A stretch of DNA of 64,000 nucleotides, taken from Solirubrum sp044628455. Its GTDB lineage: Bacteria; Bacteroidota; Bacteroidia; Cytophagales; Hymenobacteraceae. The stretch is from NCBI RefSeq assembly GCF_044628455.1, contig NZ_JBIYZW010000002.1, positions 1,054,001-1,118,000 of the forward strand. The letters are read 5' to 3'. Both the position numbers and the translations under genes were made by a program. This document shows, piece after piece, positions 49,469-57,336 of this stretch. The notes under the pieces are model-generated. The model had not been told where the DNA came from and did not search any database. It worked only from the letters and a program-made list of their open reading frames with translations. Positions within the stretch are counted from its first letter, which is position 1. The number at the start of each line of letters is the position of its first letter.

Positions 49469-50476
49469 ATGGAACAAACCCTCGCACCCGCCAAGGTTCA
49501 GAACTACAACCTGACTGTGACGCCCCAGCGCGTGGCCGTGATTAAAGTTTGGGACGCCATGCTGCGTGGCGCTCGTCAGTACGTGGAAGCCAACGGTTTC
49601 ATGGGCGTGCACAACATGCCGCACATCGTCGGGGTAACTGGTGCCTGCGAAAACACCGACACCCTGTTCACCCTCGACTGGTACGACGGCGAGAAGATGT
49701 TCCTGCCCCAGTCCAACCAGCTCTACATCGAGATGCTGACCCAGGCCATTCCCTCGGGCCGCGTGTACGGCGAGATGATGAGCTTCCGCAAAGAAGCCAA
49801 GGCGGACAACCGCCGCCTGGCCCAGTTCCAGCTGTTCGAAATCGAGCACCTGGGCGACCTGGACGAGCTGCTCGGTCACATCGGTGGCGTAGTTCGCTCG
49901 GCCGCCAACAAAGTAGCCGAAGAGTGCGCCGCCGAGCTGGCCCTGTTCGGCCGCGACGCCAAAGACCTGGTGGACCTGACCTTCAAGCGCATCACCTACA
50001 CCGAAGCCGTGGAAGTGCTGCAAGGCGACAAATTCCCCGAGCTGCAGTGGGGCGACGACCTAGAAGCCCGCCACGAAGGCCGCCTGACCGAGCTGATGGG
50101 CCCGATGTTCGTGACCCACTACCCCGAGGAAATCAAGTTCTTCAACATGCGCAACAACGACGAAGACCCGCGCGTGGTAAACTCCTCCGACCTGCTGCTG
50201 CCGCTGGCCGGTGAGTCGGCCGGCTCGGCCGAGCGCGAATTCGACGGCGACAAGCTGCGCGAGAAGCTCGACAAGTCCTCCATGCTGGAAGGCCTGCTGC
50301 GCCAGGGCATGAAGCGCGAAGACTTCGACTGGTACCTGGACTTCCACAAAGACCACGAGGTGAAGCTGCACTCGGGCGCCGGCATCGGCCTGGCTCGCGT
50401 GGCCCAGTTCATCCTCGGCCAGACGGACATCCGCAACTGCGTACCGTTCCTGATCAACCGCGACAACGCTATCTAA
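49469..50476 (+). CDS. AsnRS-like class II synthetase paralogue lacking anticodon-binding domain
   Basis: 335 residues from ATG 49469. It has the catalytic core of the Asp/Asn/Lys class II tRNA synthetases: FLPQSNQLYIEMLTQAI (motif with Q-S-N-Q-L-Y), VYGEMMSFRKEAKADNRRLA then QFQLFEIEHLG (motif 2 Arg and E-x-E), and GAGIGLARVAQFILGQTD (motif 3). The N-terminal OB-fold anticodon domain is missing, and the length is ~335 rather than ~450. A similar truncated form in archaea (Pyrococcus AsnA-like) makes asparagine from aspartate and ammonia. This gene is probably an asparagine-forming or related amidating enzyme. The leader arrangement fits feedback control by an amino acid. Confidence 0.78.
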   Translation: MEQTLAPAKVQNYNLTVTPQRVAVIKVWDAMLRGARQYVEANGFMGVHNMPHIVGVTGACENTDTLFTLDWYDGEKMFLPQSNQLYIEMLTQAIPSGRVYGEMMSFRKEAKADNRRLAQFQLFEIEHLGDLDELLGHIGGVVRSAANKVAEECAAELALFGRDAKDLVDLTFKRITYTEAVEVLQGDKFPELQWGDDLEARHEGRLTELMGPMFVTHYPEEIKFFNMRNNDEDPRVVNSSDLLLPLAGESAGSAEREFDGDKLREKLDKSSMLEGLLRQGMKREDFDWYLDFHKDHEVKLHSGAGIGLARVAQFILGQTDIRNCVPFLINRDNAI

Positions 50477-50489
50477 GCTTGCTGCCCCC

Positions 50490-50519
50490 AAAAGGCCCGG
50501 TGTTACTGCCGGGCCTTTT
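50490..50519 (+). terminator. terminator after the AsnRS-like gene
   Basis: AAAAGGCCCGG pairs with CCGGGCCTTTT around TGTTACTG. Ends 91 nt before pyrD. Confidence 0.88.
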
Positions 50520-50609
50520 GCTTTTTCCGGGCCGGCACCGCGCGCTAGTAAGCCGCCGGGCCGCTGACCGGGCTCACCCCCACGAGGACCCGAAACCACT
50601 CCCTTTCCC

Positions 50610-51479
50610 ATGCAACTCGGACCCTCCCTTACCCTGCAAAACCCCGTGTGCTTGGCCGCCGCGCCGTGGCAGCTGCCCGACGACCTGGGCTACGAGCGGC
50701 TCGGGGCCATCTTTACCAAAACGGTTATCATGGAGCCCCGCCCCGGCGGGCGCGGCCACGGCGTCATTCGCGTGGCCGATGCCTCCCTGCTGAACACCAC
50801 CGACCGCCGCACCGACGGCGCCGAACAGCTGGTGCAGGAACAACTGCCCCACCTGTGCCGCCACGGGGTGCCCGTGCTGGTGAGCATCACCGCTCCCGGC
50901 ATTCCCGGATTTCGAAAAATCGCCCGCTTTCTGGCCCGCGAAGCCGCTGGTCAGATTGCCGGAGTAGAAGTATACATCAGCAGTCCCACCACCCTGAGCG
51001 GCTTCGAGCTGACGCCGCGCTTCGTGCGCGAAGCCACCGAGGCCGTGCGCACCGAACTCGGTGCCGAGGCTGCCCTGGTCGTGAAGCTGCCGCCCTGGCC
51101 CGACCACGTGCGGGCCCTGGCTTTGGGCGCGCAGGAAGGCGGCGCCTCGGCCCTGGCGGCCAGCAACACTCTCAAAGCCCTGCACATTCCGGCCCACGGC
51201 GAGCCGCTGCTCGGGGGCCTCTCGGGCGAGGCGCTGCGGCCCATGGCTTTGCGTTGCGTCTACGAGCTGGCCCACGACGAAAAGCTCAGCTTGCCGGTTG
51301 TGGGCACCGGCGGCATTTTCACCGCCCGGCACGTGAGCGACTACCTGCGCTGCGGCGCGTCGGCCGTACAGGTGGCCACCGGCGAGTTCCTGGAACCCGG
51401 CCTCACCGCCCGCCTCGCCGCCGAGTGGGAAGCAACTGCCTCGTTCACCACCAGCCGCGCTGCCGCATGCAACAACTAA
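50610..51479 (+). CDS. pyrD: dihydroorotate dehydrogenase-like protein
   Basis: 289 residues, TIM barrel of the DHODH class 1 family. Residues 1-20 (LGPSLTLQNPVCLAAAPWQL) match the family start, VVKLPPWPDHV the strand 6 Lys, and VVGTGGIFTARHVSDYLRCG the FMN-phosphate site (GTGGI and the S-x-x-x-x). But the active-site loop is VEVYISSPTTL where the family has L-x-N-x-S-C-P-N; the catalytic Cys is replaced by Ser, and the flanking Asn residues are gone. The enzyme is therefore atypical. Its stop overlaps pyrF by 13 nt, and pyrE follows, so a pyrimidine role is strongly suggested. Confidence 0.75.
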   Translation: MQLGPSLTLQNPVCLAAAPWQLPDDLGYERLGAIFTKTVIMEPRPGGRGHGVIRVADASLLNTTDRRTDGAEQLVQEQLPHLCRHGVPVLVSITAPGIPGFRKIARFLAREAAGQIAGVEVYISSPTTLSGFELTPRFVREATEAVRTELGAEAALVVKLPPWPDHVRALALGAQEGGASALAASNTLKALHIPAHGEPLLGGLSGEALRPMALRCVYELAHDEKLSLPVVGTGGIFTARHVSDYLRCGASAVQVATGEFLEPGLTARLAAEWEATASFTTSRAAACNN

Positions 51480-52246
51480 CCCGCCGCGCCCAGACGGCCC
51501 ATTCCCTGCTTTGCGTGGGCCTCGACCCGGTGGGCACTTCCGACACCGAAGTAGCCGCCCGCCTGCACGGCGTGGTGCAGCAAACCGCCGAATTTGCCGC
51601 CGCCTTTAAGCCCAACCTGGCCTTCTTCCTGGCCCGCCCCGACGGCGTAACCCTGCTGCAGCGCCTGCGCGAGTGGATTCCGAGCGACGTGCCGATGATC
51701 CTGGACGGCAAGTTCGGCGACATTGCCAACACCGCCGACCGCTACGCCGCCTTCGCCTACGACATCGTTGGCGCCGACGGCGTGACGGTGAACCCCTACA
51801 TGGGCGACGACGCCATTCTGCCCTTCGTCCGGCCCGGCAAGGCGGTGTTCGTACTGGCCAAAACGTCGAACCAGCCCGCCCACTCCTGGCAGGACGAGAA
51901 GCTGGTGCGCGGCGGGACGGTCAGCGATTTTTCCGCCGACGTGGTGCAGACGCTCAGCCGCGACTACCCGGGCCTGGGCCTGGTTGTAGGTGCCACTAAC
52001 TCCGAAGCCCTGGCTCACCTGCGCCGGCGCTGTCCCGCGCTGTGGTTTCTGGTGCCCGGCGTGGGCGCCCAGGGTGGCGACCTGGCCGCTACCGTACGCA
52101 GCGGCGGCCGCCCCACCGACGGCCTCGGTCTGCTCATCAACGCTTCCCGCAGCATCTGGCAGGCTGCCGACCCCGGCGCCGCCGCCCGCGACCTAACCCA
52201 GCAAATCCATGCCCTACGCACCGAGCGCGTTTCAGACGCAGTTTGA
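51467..52246 (+). CDS. pyrF: orotidine 5'-phosphate decarboxylase
   Basis: 259 residues from ATG 51467, overlapping pyrD by 13 nt. Decarboxylates OMP to UMP. SLLCVGLDPVGTSDTEVAAR is the N-terminal motif; PMILDGKFGDIANTADRYAA holds the D-x-K-x-x-D catalytic triad; GADGVTVNPYMGDDAILPFV the phosphate loop; and FLVPGVGAQGGDLAATVRSG the C-terminal phosphate gripper. The length and NPYMG variant are of the long (type 2) subfamily. Confidence 0.93.
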   Translation: MQQLTRRAQTAHSLLCVGLDPVGTSDTEVAARLHGVVQQTAEFAAAFKPNLAFFLARPDGVTLLQRLREWIPSDVPMILDGKFGDIANTADRYAAFAYDIVGADGVTVNPYMGDDAILPFVRPGKAVFVLAKTSNQPAHSWQDEKLVRGGTVSDFSADVVQTLSRDYPGLGLVVGATNSEALAHLRRRCPALWFLVPGVGAQGGDLAATVRSGGRPTDGLGLLINASRSIWQAADPGAAARDLTQQIHALRTERVSDAV

Positions 52247-52826
52247 GCAACAGCTGCGCGGCGAAGACGCCCTGCTCAGCGGCCACTTCCGTTTGTCCTC
52301 CGGCCTGCACTCCGATACCTACGTGCAGTGCGCCCGGTTTCTGCGCCGACCCGAGCTGGCCGCCCCGGCCCTGGCCGAGCTGGCCCGGCTGATTCAGCAA
52401 GCCGACCTGCAGCCCGATGTGGTAGTGGGCCCGGCCATGGGCGGCGTGGTGGTGAGCTACGAGCTGGCCCGGCAGCTAGGCACGCCCTCCCTGTTCACCG
52501 AGCGCGACGCCGACACGCGAATGGTGCTGCGCCGCGGCTTCACGCTGGAGCCGGGGCAGAAGGTCATCATCGCCGAAGACGTGGTAACCACCGGCAAATC
52601 GACCCTGGAAGTGGCCGCCGTATTGCGCCAGCTGGGAGTAGAGGTGCTGGGCGTAGCCTGCCTCATCGACCGCACCGGCGGCCGCCACGAACTAGACTTC
52701 CCGCTGTTTGCGTTGTTACCGGTTCAGGCGGCCACGTACCAGCCCGAAACTTGTCCGCTGTGCGCCAAGGGCCTGCCCGCGGTGAAGCCCGGAAGTCGGC
52801 CCGACGCAGTGCCGGCGCTTGCGTAA
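52209..52826 (+). CDS. pyrE: orotate phosphoribosyltransferase
   Basis: 205 residues. ATG 52209 lies 38 nt inside pyrF, so the two genes overlap in different frames. LSSGLHSDTYVQCARFLRRP, VVGPAMGGVVVSYELARQLG (with the G-P-A-M-G-G loop), SLFTERDADTRMVLRRGFTL and KVIIAEDVVTTGKSTLEVAA (PRPP-binding motif with D-V-V-T-T-G-x-S) are all intact. Converts orotate and PRPP to OMP, the substrate of pyrF. Confidence 0.95.
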   Translation: MPYAPSAFQTQFEQQLRGEDALLSGHFRLSSGLHSDTYVQCARFLRRPELAAPALAELARLIQQADLQPDVVVGPAMGGVVVSYELARQLGTPSLFTERDADTRMVLRRGFTLEPGQKVIIAEDVVTTGKSTLEVAAVLRQLGVEVLGVACLIDRTGGRHELDFPLFALLPVQAATYQPETCPLCAKGLPAVKPGSRPDAVPALA

Positions 52827-52936
52827 GGGCGGCGGCTGTCGTTCCTTTGTATCTCCTTCGCGACCCTGTGCAACGAAGAATTCTCCATTCCTCCCCCAAG
52901 CTGATTCGGCTTCGCCCCCAGGCCAAGTTCGACAGT

Positions 52937-53317
52937 ATGTGGCGCCTCGACATGCTGCTGAGCGTGGCCGAGGGGCACCGGTTGGACGCACAGCGGGTCG
53001 AAATCGAAGAAGTGCTGGCCGAACGGCAACAACGCCTCCGGACTTGGTCGCAATCCGGCAGCCGCAACGGCACCGCCGACTTAGCCGAACACCGAACGTT
53101 TCTGGAATTGGCCGCGCCGCAAGCTGCCGCCGATTCTGCCGAAATATCTGCCGCTAAGCATTTTGCTTCGCACCACATGGTAAGCCGCCTCGCGGCCCGT
53201 TCGACGGGCGCGGGGCGGCTTACCGCTTTCTTGGGGGTTGCCGCTGCAGCCCAATCCGGTTCGGCTGGCGCTGCTGGCGCTGCGTCGTTCTCATTCTGTT
53301 CGCCTCCCGCCTTCTGA
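52937..53317 (+). CDS. possible small ORF between pyrE and purL
   Basis: From ATG 52937: MWRLDMLLSVAEGHRLDAQR, then EVLAERQQRLRTWSQSG, ending in a low-complexity Ala/Ser run. The first ~70 codons look protein-like; after ~53170 the frame crosses a hairpin (53179-53224) and becomes low complexity, so the reading frame probably overstates any real gene. An upstream GTG at 52868 is in frame. No family recognised. 52827-53320 has no better gene candidate. Confidence 0.25.
   Translation: MWRLDMLLSVAEGHRLDAQRVEIEEVLAERQQRLRTWSQSGSRNGTADLAEHRTFLELAAPQAAADSAEISAAKHFASHHMVSRLAARSTGAGRLTAFLGVAAAAQSGSAGAAGAASFSFCSPPAF
53179..53224. terminator. hairpin before purL
   Basis: GGTAAGCCGCC pairs with GGCGGCTTACC around an inner CCCGT/ACGGG stem. 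No T-run, so it is a weak terminator or an RNA structure of the pyr-pur junction. Confidence 0.4.
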
Positions 53318-53320
53318 GCT

Positions 53321-56300
53321 TTGGAAAACACCGCTTCGCATACCATCCAACTGATTCCGCGCCCCGGCCAGCACGACGGCGAAGGCGCCCGCGTGGCCGA
53401 AGCCGCCCGGCGCCACCTGCACCTGCTCACCGGCCGCGTGCAAACCAGCGCCGTGTACACCGTGCGCTACCCGCTGACCGCGGAGCAGCTCCAGAGTTTC
53501 GCCGCCCAGTGCCTGCAGGACCCGCTGCTGAACGACGCCGCGCTGGACCAGTGGGCCATCGGACCGGAGTTCAGGAGCTACATCCTCGTAGCCAAAGGCC
53601 CCGGCGTGACCGACGACGAAGGCACCTCGGCCCAGAACGCGCTGCAGGATTTCCTCGGGTTGGAACTGGACATCCGCACCCAGCACATCTTCAGCAAGCG
53701 GCTGTATTTGCTGGAAAGGGAGCTGCCGGAAGCCGACCTGCGCCGCCTGGCCGAGGAGCTGCTGGGCAACAAGCTCATCAACCGCTTCGTGGCGGGCCAC
53801 ACCGCCCAGGGCATCCGCGACTTCACGCCCCAGCCCGGCGGCGGCGCCGACTCCACCACGCACACCATCCGGCTGGAGCACCTGACCGACGAGGAATTGG
53901 TGCAGCTGTCGAAGGAGAACGTGTACGCGCTGAACCTGGCGGAAATGCAGGCCATTCGGGATTACTTCTACTCGCCCGAAACGCAGATCAGCCGCGCCGA
54001 TGCCGGCCTGACGCCCGACCCCACGGACTGTGAGCTGGAAATCCTGGCCCAGACCTGGTCGGAGCACTGCAAGCACAAGGAGTTTGCGGCCCTCATCCGC
54101 TACCGCAACGCCGTCACGGGCGAGTCAACCGAAATCGACGGACTGTTCAAAACCTATATCAAAGGAGCGACTTCCGAAGTCGACCGGCTGCTGCGCGCCA
54201 ACGGCAACGACTGGCTGATTAAGGTGTTTTCGGACAACGCCGGCGCGGTGCGCATTAATAAGGAGTCGTTGTTTGTCTGGAAGGTCGAAACTCACAACTC
54301 GCCCTCGGCCATCGACCCCTACGGCGGAGCCATTACGGGCATCCTGGGCAACAACCGCGACCCGCTGGCTACCGGCATCGGCGGCGCGCGGCTGCTCTTT
54401 AATACCAACGTGCTCTGCTTCGGGCCGCCGAACTGGGCCGGGCCGCTGCTGACGGGCCAACTGCACCCGCGCCGGGTGTTCGAGGGTGTGCGCAAGGGCA
54501 TCGAGGACGGCGGCAACAAGTCGGGCGTACCGACGGTGAACGGCGCCATCGTGTTCGATGAGCGCTACCGCGGCAAGCCGCTGGTATACTGCGGCACCGG
54601 CGCCGTGCTGCCCATGCAGCTAGCGGGCCAAGACGCCTGGGAGAAGAAAATCGATGCCGGCGACCGGATCATTATGGCCGGGGGCCGGGTGGGCAAGGAC
54701 GGCATCCACGGCGCCACGTTCAGCAGCATCGAGCTGGACGAAGCCGCGCCGGCCACGGCCGTGCAGATTGGTTCGCCCATCACGCAGAAGCTGGCTATGG
54801 ACTTTCTGCTGCTGGCGACCCGCCGCGGCCTGATCAAGTGCAGCACCGACAACGGCGCGGGCGGCTTGTCCTCCTCGGTGGGCGAGCTGGCCGGCATCAG
54901 CGGCGGCGCCACGGTGCAGTTGGAAAAAGTGCCCCTGAAATACCCCGGCCTGCGCCCCTGGGAGATTTTCCTCTCGGAGTCGCAGGAGCGGTTTACGCTG
55001 GTGGTGGAGTCGAGCAAGCTGGCCGAGCTGAACGCGCTGGCCGCCGACATGGAAGTGGAGCTATCCGACATCGGGCAGTTCACCGATAACGGCCGCCTCG
55101 ACGTGACCTTCGACGGGCAGCCGGTGGCTTCGCTCTCGCTGGAATTCCTGCACGAAGGCGTGCCGCGCAAAGTGCTCGACGCCGAATGGCAGCTGCCGAC
55201 CTTGCACGAGCCCAAGCTGCCGGCTTCGCTCGACGCGACGGAGCTGCTGATCAAGCTGCTGGGCGCGCTGAACATCTGCTCCCGCGAGGCGGTGATTCGG
55301 CAGTACGACCACGAGGTGAAAGGCCGCACGGTGGTGAAGCCACTGATGGGCCGCACCGGGCAGGCGCCGCAGGACGCGGCCGTGGTGCAGTTCAACTTCG
55401 AGTCGTGGGAAGGCGTGGCGGTGAGCAACGGCATTCTGCCGCGCTACGGCGACATCGACCCCTACCAGATGTCGGCCGGCGCCTTTGACGAGGCCGTGCG
55501 CCAGATTATTTCGGTGGGCGGCAAGCTGCCCAACCTGACGCCCGGCGACGGAATTTTCTGGTCGGTGAACGACAACTTCTGCGTGCCCGACTCGGTGTAC
55601 GACCCCGTCACCAACCCCGACGGCAAGCAGAAGCTGGCCGCCCTGGTGCAGCTCTGCGAGGCCCTGCGCGACATGTGCGTGGCCTACCACATTCCGCTGA
55701 CCTCGGGCAAGGACTCGATGAAAAACGACTTCAAGGCCGACGGGCAGAAGATTTCGGTGCCGCCCACGGTGCTGTATTCGATGACTGCCCTGATGCCCGA
55801 CGTGCGCCGCGCCGTAACGTCGGACTTCAAAGCCCCCGGCGACGTGGTCTACCTGCTCGGCGACACCTACGACGAGCTGGGCGGCTCGGAGCTGTATCAC
55901 CTCTTCGGGGAAATGGGCCAGAACGTGCCCCGCGTGCGCCCCGCCGAAGCCAAGGACCTCTACCAGAAAGTAGGGGCGGCCCACGAGCAGAGCCTCATTC
56001 TGTCGTGCCACGACCTGTCCGACGGCGGCCTGGCCGTAGCCGTGGCCGAAAGCCTGTTCGGCGACGACAACCTCGGCGCCGAGCTGACCCTGGAAGGCGA
56101 GCTGCCGACCCTCACGGAGCTGTTCTCGGAAAGCCACTCGCGCTTCGTGGCCACCGTGGCCCCGGAAGACGTGGTAGCCTTCGAAGCCCTGCTGGCCGGC
56201 CGCGCTACCCGCCTCGGCGTGGTGACGGACGGTGGCCGTTTGGTGATTCGTCACCACGATAAAACGGTGGTAGATGCCGCCACGGCTGACCTGCGCGAAG

Positions 56301-56362
56301 CCTGGACCAATGGCCCGGTGAACCGCGTCATGGCCGGCGAAGAACTAACCCTGCAAGCTTAG
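53321..56362 (+). CDS. purL: phosphoribosylformylglycinamidine synthase, large subunit
   Basis: 1013 residues from TTG 53321. Catalyses the ATP-dependent amination of FGAR to FGAM, fourth step of purine synthesis. The N-terminal domain (residues ~1-150) and linker are of the large PurL type. TWSEHCKHKEFAALIRYRNA near residue 245 and VETHNSPSAIDPYGGAITGI hold the ATP-binding core; GGRVGKDGIHGATFSS and DNGAGGLSSSVGELAGISGG follow, and LSDGGLAVAVAESLF near residue 910 is the second half-site. The C-terminal glutaminase domain is missing and supplied by purQ, 15 nt downstream. No glutaminase Cys is seen in this chain. Confidence 0.95.
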   Translation: MENTASHTIQLIPRPGQHDGEGARVAEAARRHLHLLTGRVQTSAVYTVRYPLTAEQLQSFAAQCLQDPLLNDAALDQWAIGPEFRSYILVAKGPGVTDDEGTSAQNALQDFLGLELDIRTQHIFSKRLYLLERELPEADLRRLAEELLGNKLINRFVAGHTAQGIRDFTPQPGGGADSTTHTIRLEHLTDEELVQLSKENVYALNLAEMQAIRDYFYSPETQISRADAGLTPDPTDCELEILAQTWSEHCKHKEFAALIRYRNAVTGESTEIDGLFKTYIKGATSEVDRLLRANGNDWLIKVFSDNAGAVRINKESLFVWKVETHNSPSAIDPYGGAITGILGNNRDPLATGIGGARLLFNTNVLCFGPPNWAGPLLTGQLHPRRVFEGVRKGIEDGGNKSGVPTVNGAIVFDERYRGKPLVYCGTGAVLPMQLAGQDAWEKKIDAGDRIIMAGGRVGKDGIHGATFSSIELDEAAPATAVQIGSPITQKLAMDFLLLATRRGLIKCSTDNGAGGLSSSVGELAGISGGATVQLEKVPLKYPGLRPWEIFLSESQERFTLVVESSKLAELNALAADMEVELSDIGQFTDNGRLDVTFDGQPVASLSLEFLHEGVPRKVLDAEWQLPTLHEPKLPASLDATELLIKLLGALNICSREAVIRQYDHEVKGRTVVKPLMGRTGQAPQDAAVVQFNFESWEGVAVSNGILPRYGDIDPYQMSAGAFDEAVRQIISVGGKLPNLTPGDGIFWSVNDNFCVPDSVYDPVTNPDGKQKLAALVQLCEALRDMCVAYHIPLTSGKDSMKNDFKADGQKISVPPTVLYSMTALMPDVRRAVTSDFKAPGDVVYLLGDTYDELGGSELYHLFGEMGQNVPRVRPAEAKDLYQKVGAAHEQSLILSCHDLSDGGLAVAVAESLFGDDNLGAELTLEGELPTLTELFSESHSRFVATVAPEDVVAFEALLAGRATRLGVVTDGGRLVIRHHDKTVVDAATADLREAWTNGPVNRVMAGEELTLQA

Positions 56363-56377
56363 AGAGGAGTGGCGACG

Positions 56378-57310
56378 ATGAGCAATCAAGCAGAAAACCT
56401 GACGACGCAGATGGTTTCGGGCCAAGAACCAAGAACCAATAACCAACAACCAGTTCACGCCCTGGTCCTGACGGGCTTTGGCATCAACTGCGAAGAAGAG
56501 CTGGCCGCCGCTTACCGGCTGGCGGGCGGCGCGGCCACCATCGTGCACTTTAATGAGGTGCTCAACGGGCAGACCAGCATCCACGACTACGACGTGCTCA
56601 ACTTCCCCGGGGGCTTTTCCTTCGGCGACGACCTGGGCTCGGGCGTGGTCATGGCCAACAAGGTGCGCTTCCGCAAGCTGCCCGCGGGCCGCACGCTGCT
56701 CGAGGAAATCGGCGCCTTTATCCAGGCCGGCGGCTACGTGGTGGGCATCTGCAACGGCTTCCAGATGCTGGTGAAAATGGGCCTCTTGCCCGATTTCGCC
56801 GGCCAGCAGGAGCGCGAAGTGACGCTGACCCACAATGCCTCGGGTCGCTACGAAGACCGGTGGGTGCGCCTAGCGGTGAACCCCAACAACCGCTCCCCCT
56901 TCCTCAAGGGCCTGACCTCGCTGGAAGTGCCCGTGCGCCACGGCGAAGGCCGCCTGGTTATCCGCGACGAGGCCATCCGCAGCCGCATCCTGGCCGAGGG
57001 GCTGAACTGCCTGACCTACTGCGACGCCACCGGCTGCGAAACCGAGCTGTACCCGCTGAACCCCAACGGCGCCGAGCTGAACTGCGCCGGCCTCACCGAC
57101 ATCACCGGCCACGTCTTCGGCCTGATGCCGCACCCCGAGGCTTTCTTGTCGCTCTACAACCACCCCGACTGGGCCCGGCGCAAGCGCCTCGACCCCACGC
57201 TGTCGGAGGAAGGCGACGGGCTGAAGCTGTTCCGCAACATCGTGGAGCACATCAGCCAAAGCCGCGCCGCGCAGCCCGCTGAGGCTGCCTCAACCGAAGT
57301 TTCTCTTTAG
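56378..57310 (+). CDS. purQ: phosphoribosylformylglycinamidine synthase, glutaminase subunit
   Basis: 310 residues from ATG 56378 (GTG 56369 also in frame). Class I glutaminase: residues ~27-45 start VHALVLTGFGINCEEELAAA; the nucleophile Cys is in YVVGICNGFQMLVKMGLL; the catalytic His-Glu pair is in FGLMPHPEAFLSLYNHP. The N-terminal ~24 residues (AENLTTQMVSGQEPRTNNQQ) are absent in usual PurQ and are encoded partly by a heptamer array (56422-56449), so they may be a late addition. Supplies ammonia to PurL. Confidence 0.92.
   Translation: MSNQAENLTTQMVSGQEPRTNNQQPVHALVLTGFGINCEEELAAAYRLAGGAATIVHFNEVLNGQTSIHDYDVLNFPGGFSFGDDLGSGVVMANKVRFRKLPAGRTLLEEIGAFIQAGGYVVGICNGFQMLVKMGLLPDFAGQQEREVTLTHNASGRYEDRWVRLAVNPNNRSPFLKGLTSLEVPVRHGEGRLVIRDEAIRSRILAEGLNCLTYCDATGCETELYPLNPNGAELNCAGLTDITGHVFGLMPHPEAFLSLYNHPDWARRKRLDPTLSEEGDGLKLFRNIVEHISQSRAAQPAEAASTEVSL
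56422..56449 (+). repeat. heptamer array inside the purQ N-terminus
   Basis: CCAAGAA CCAAGAA CCAATAA CCAACAA, four 7-nt units. Seven is not a multiple of three, so changes in copy number would shift the purQ frame unless compensated in threes. Confidence 0.75.
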
Positions 57311-57336
57311 CCAAACATAGCCGCTAGATCCGCGCC

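Noticed and set aside
48991..49494. 167-residue minus-strand ORF over the leader
   Set aside because: It covers the strong plus-strand promoter and terminator and has no domain or signal.
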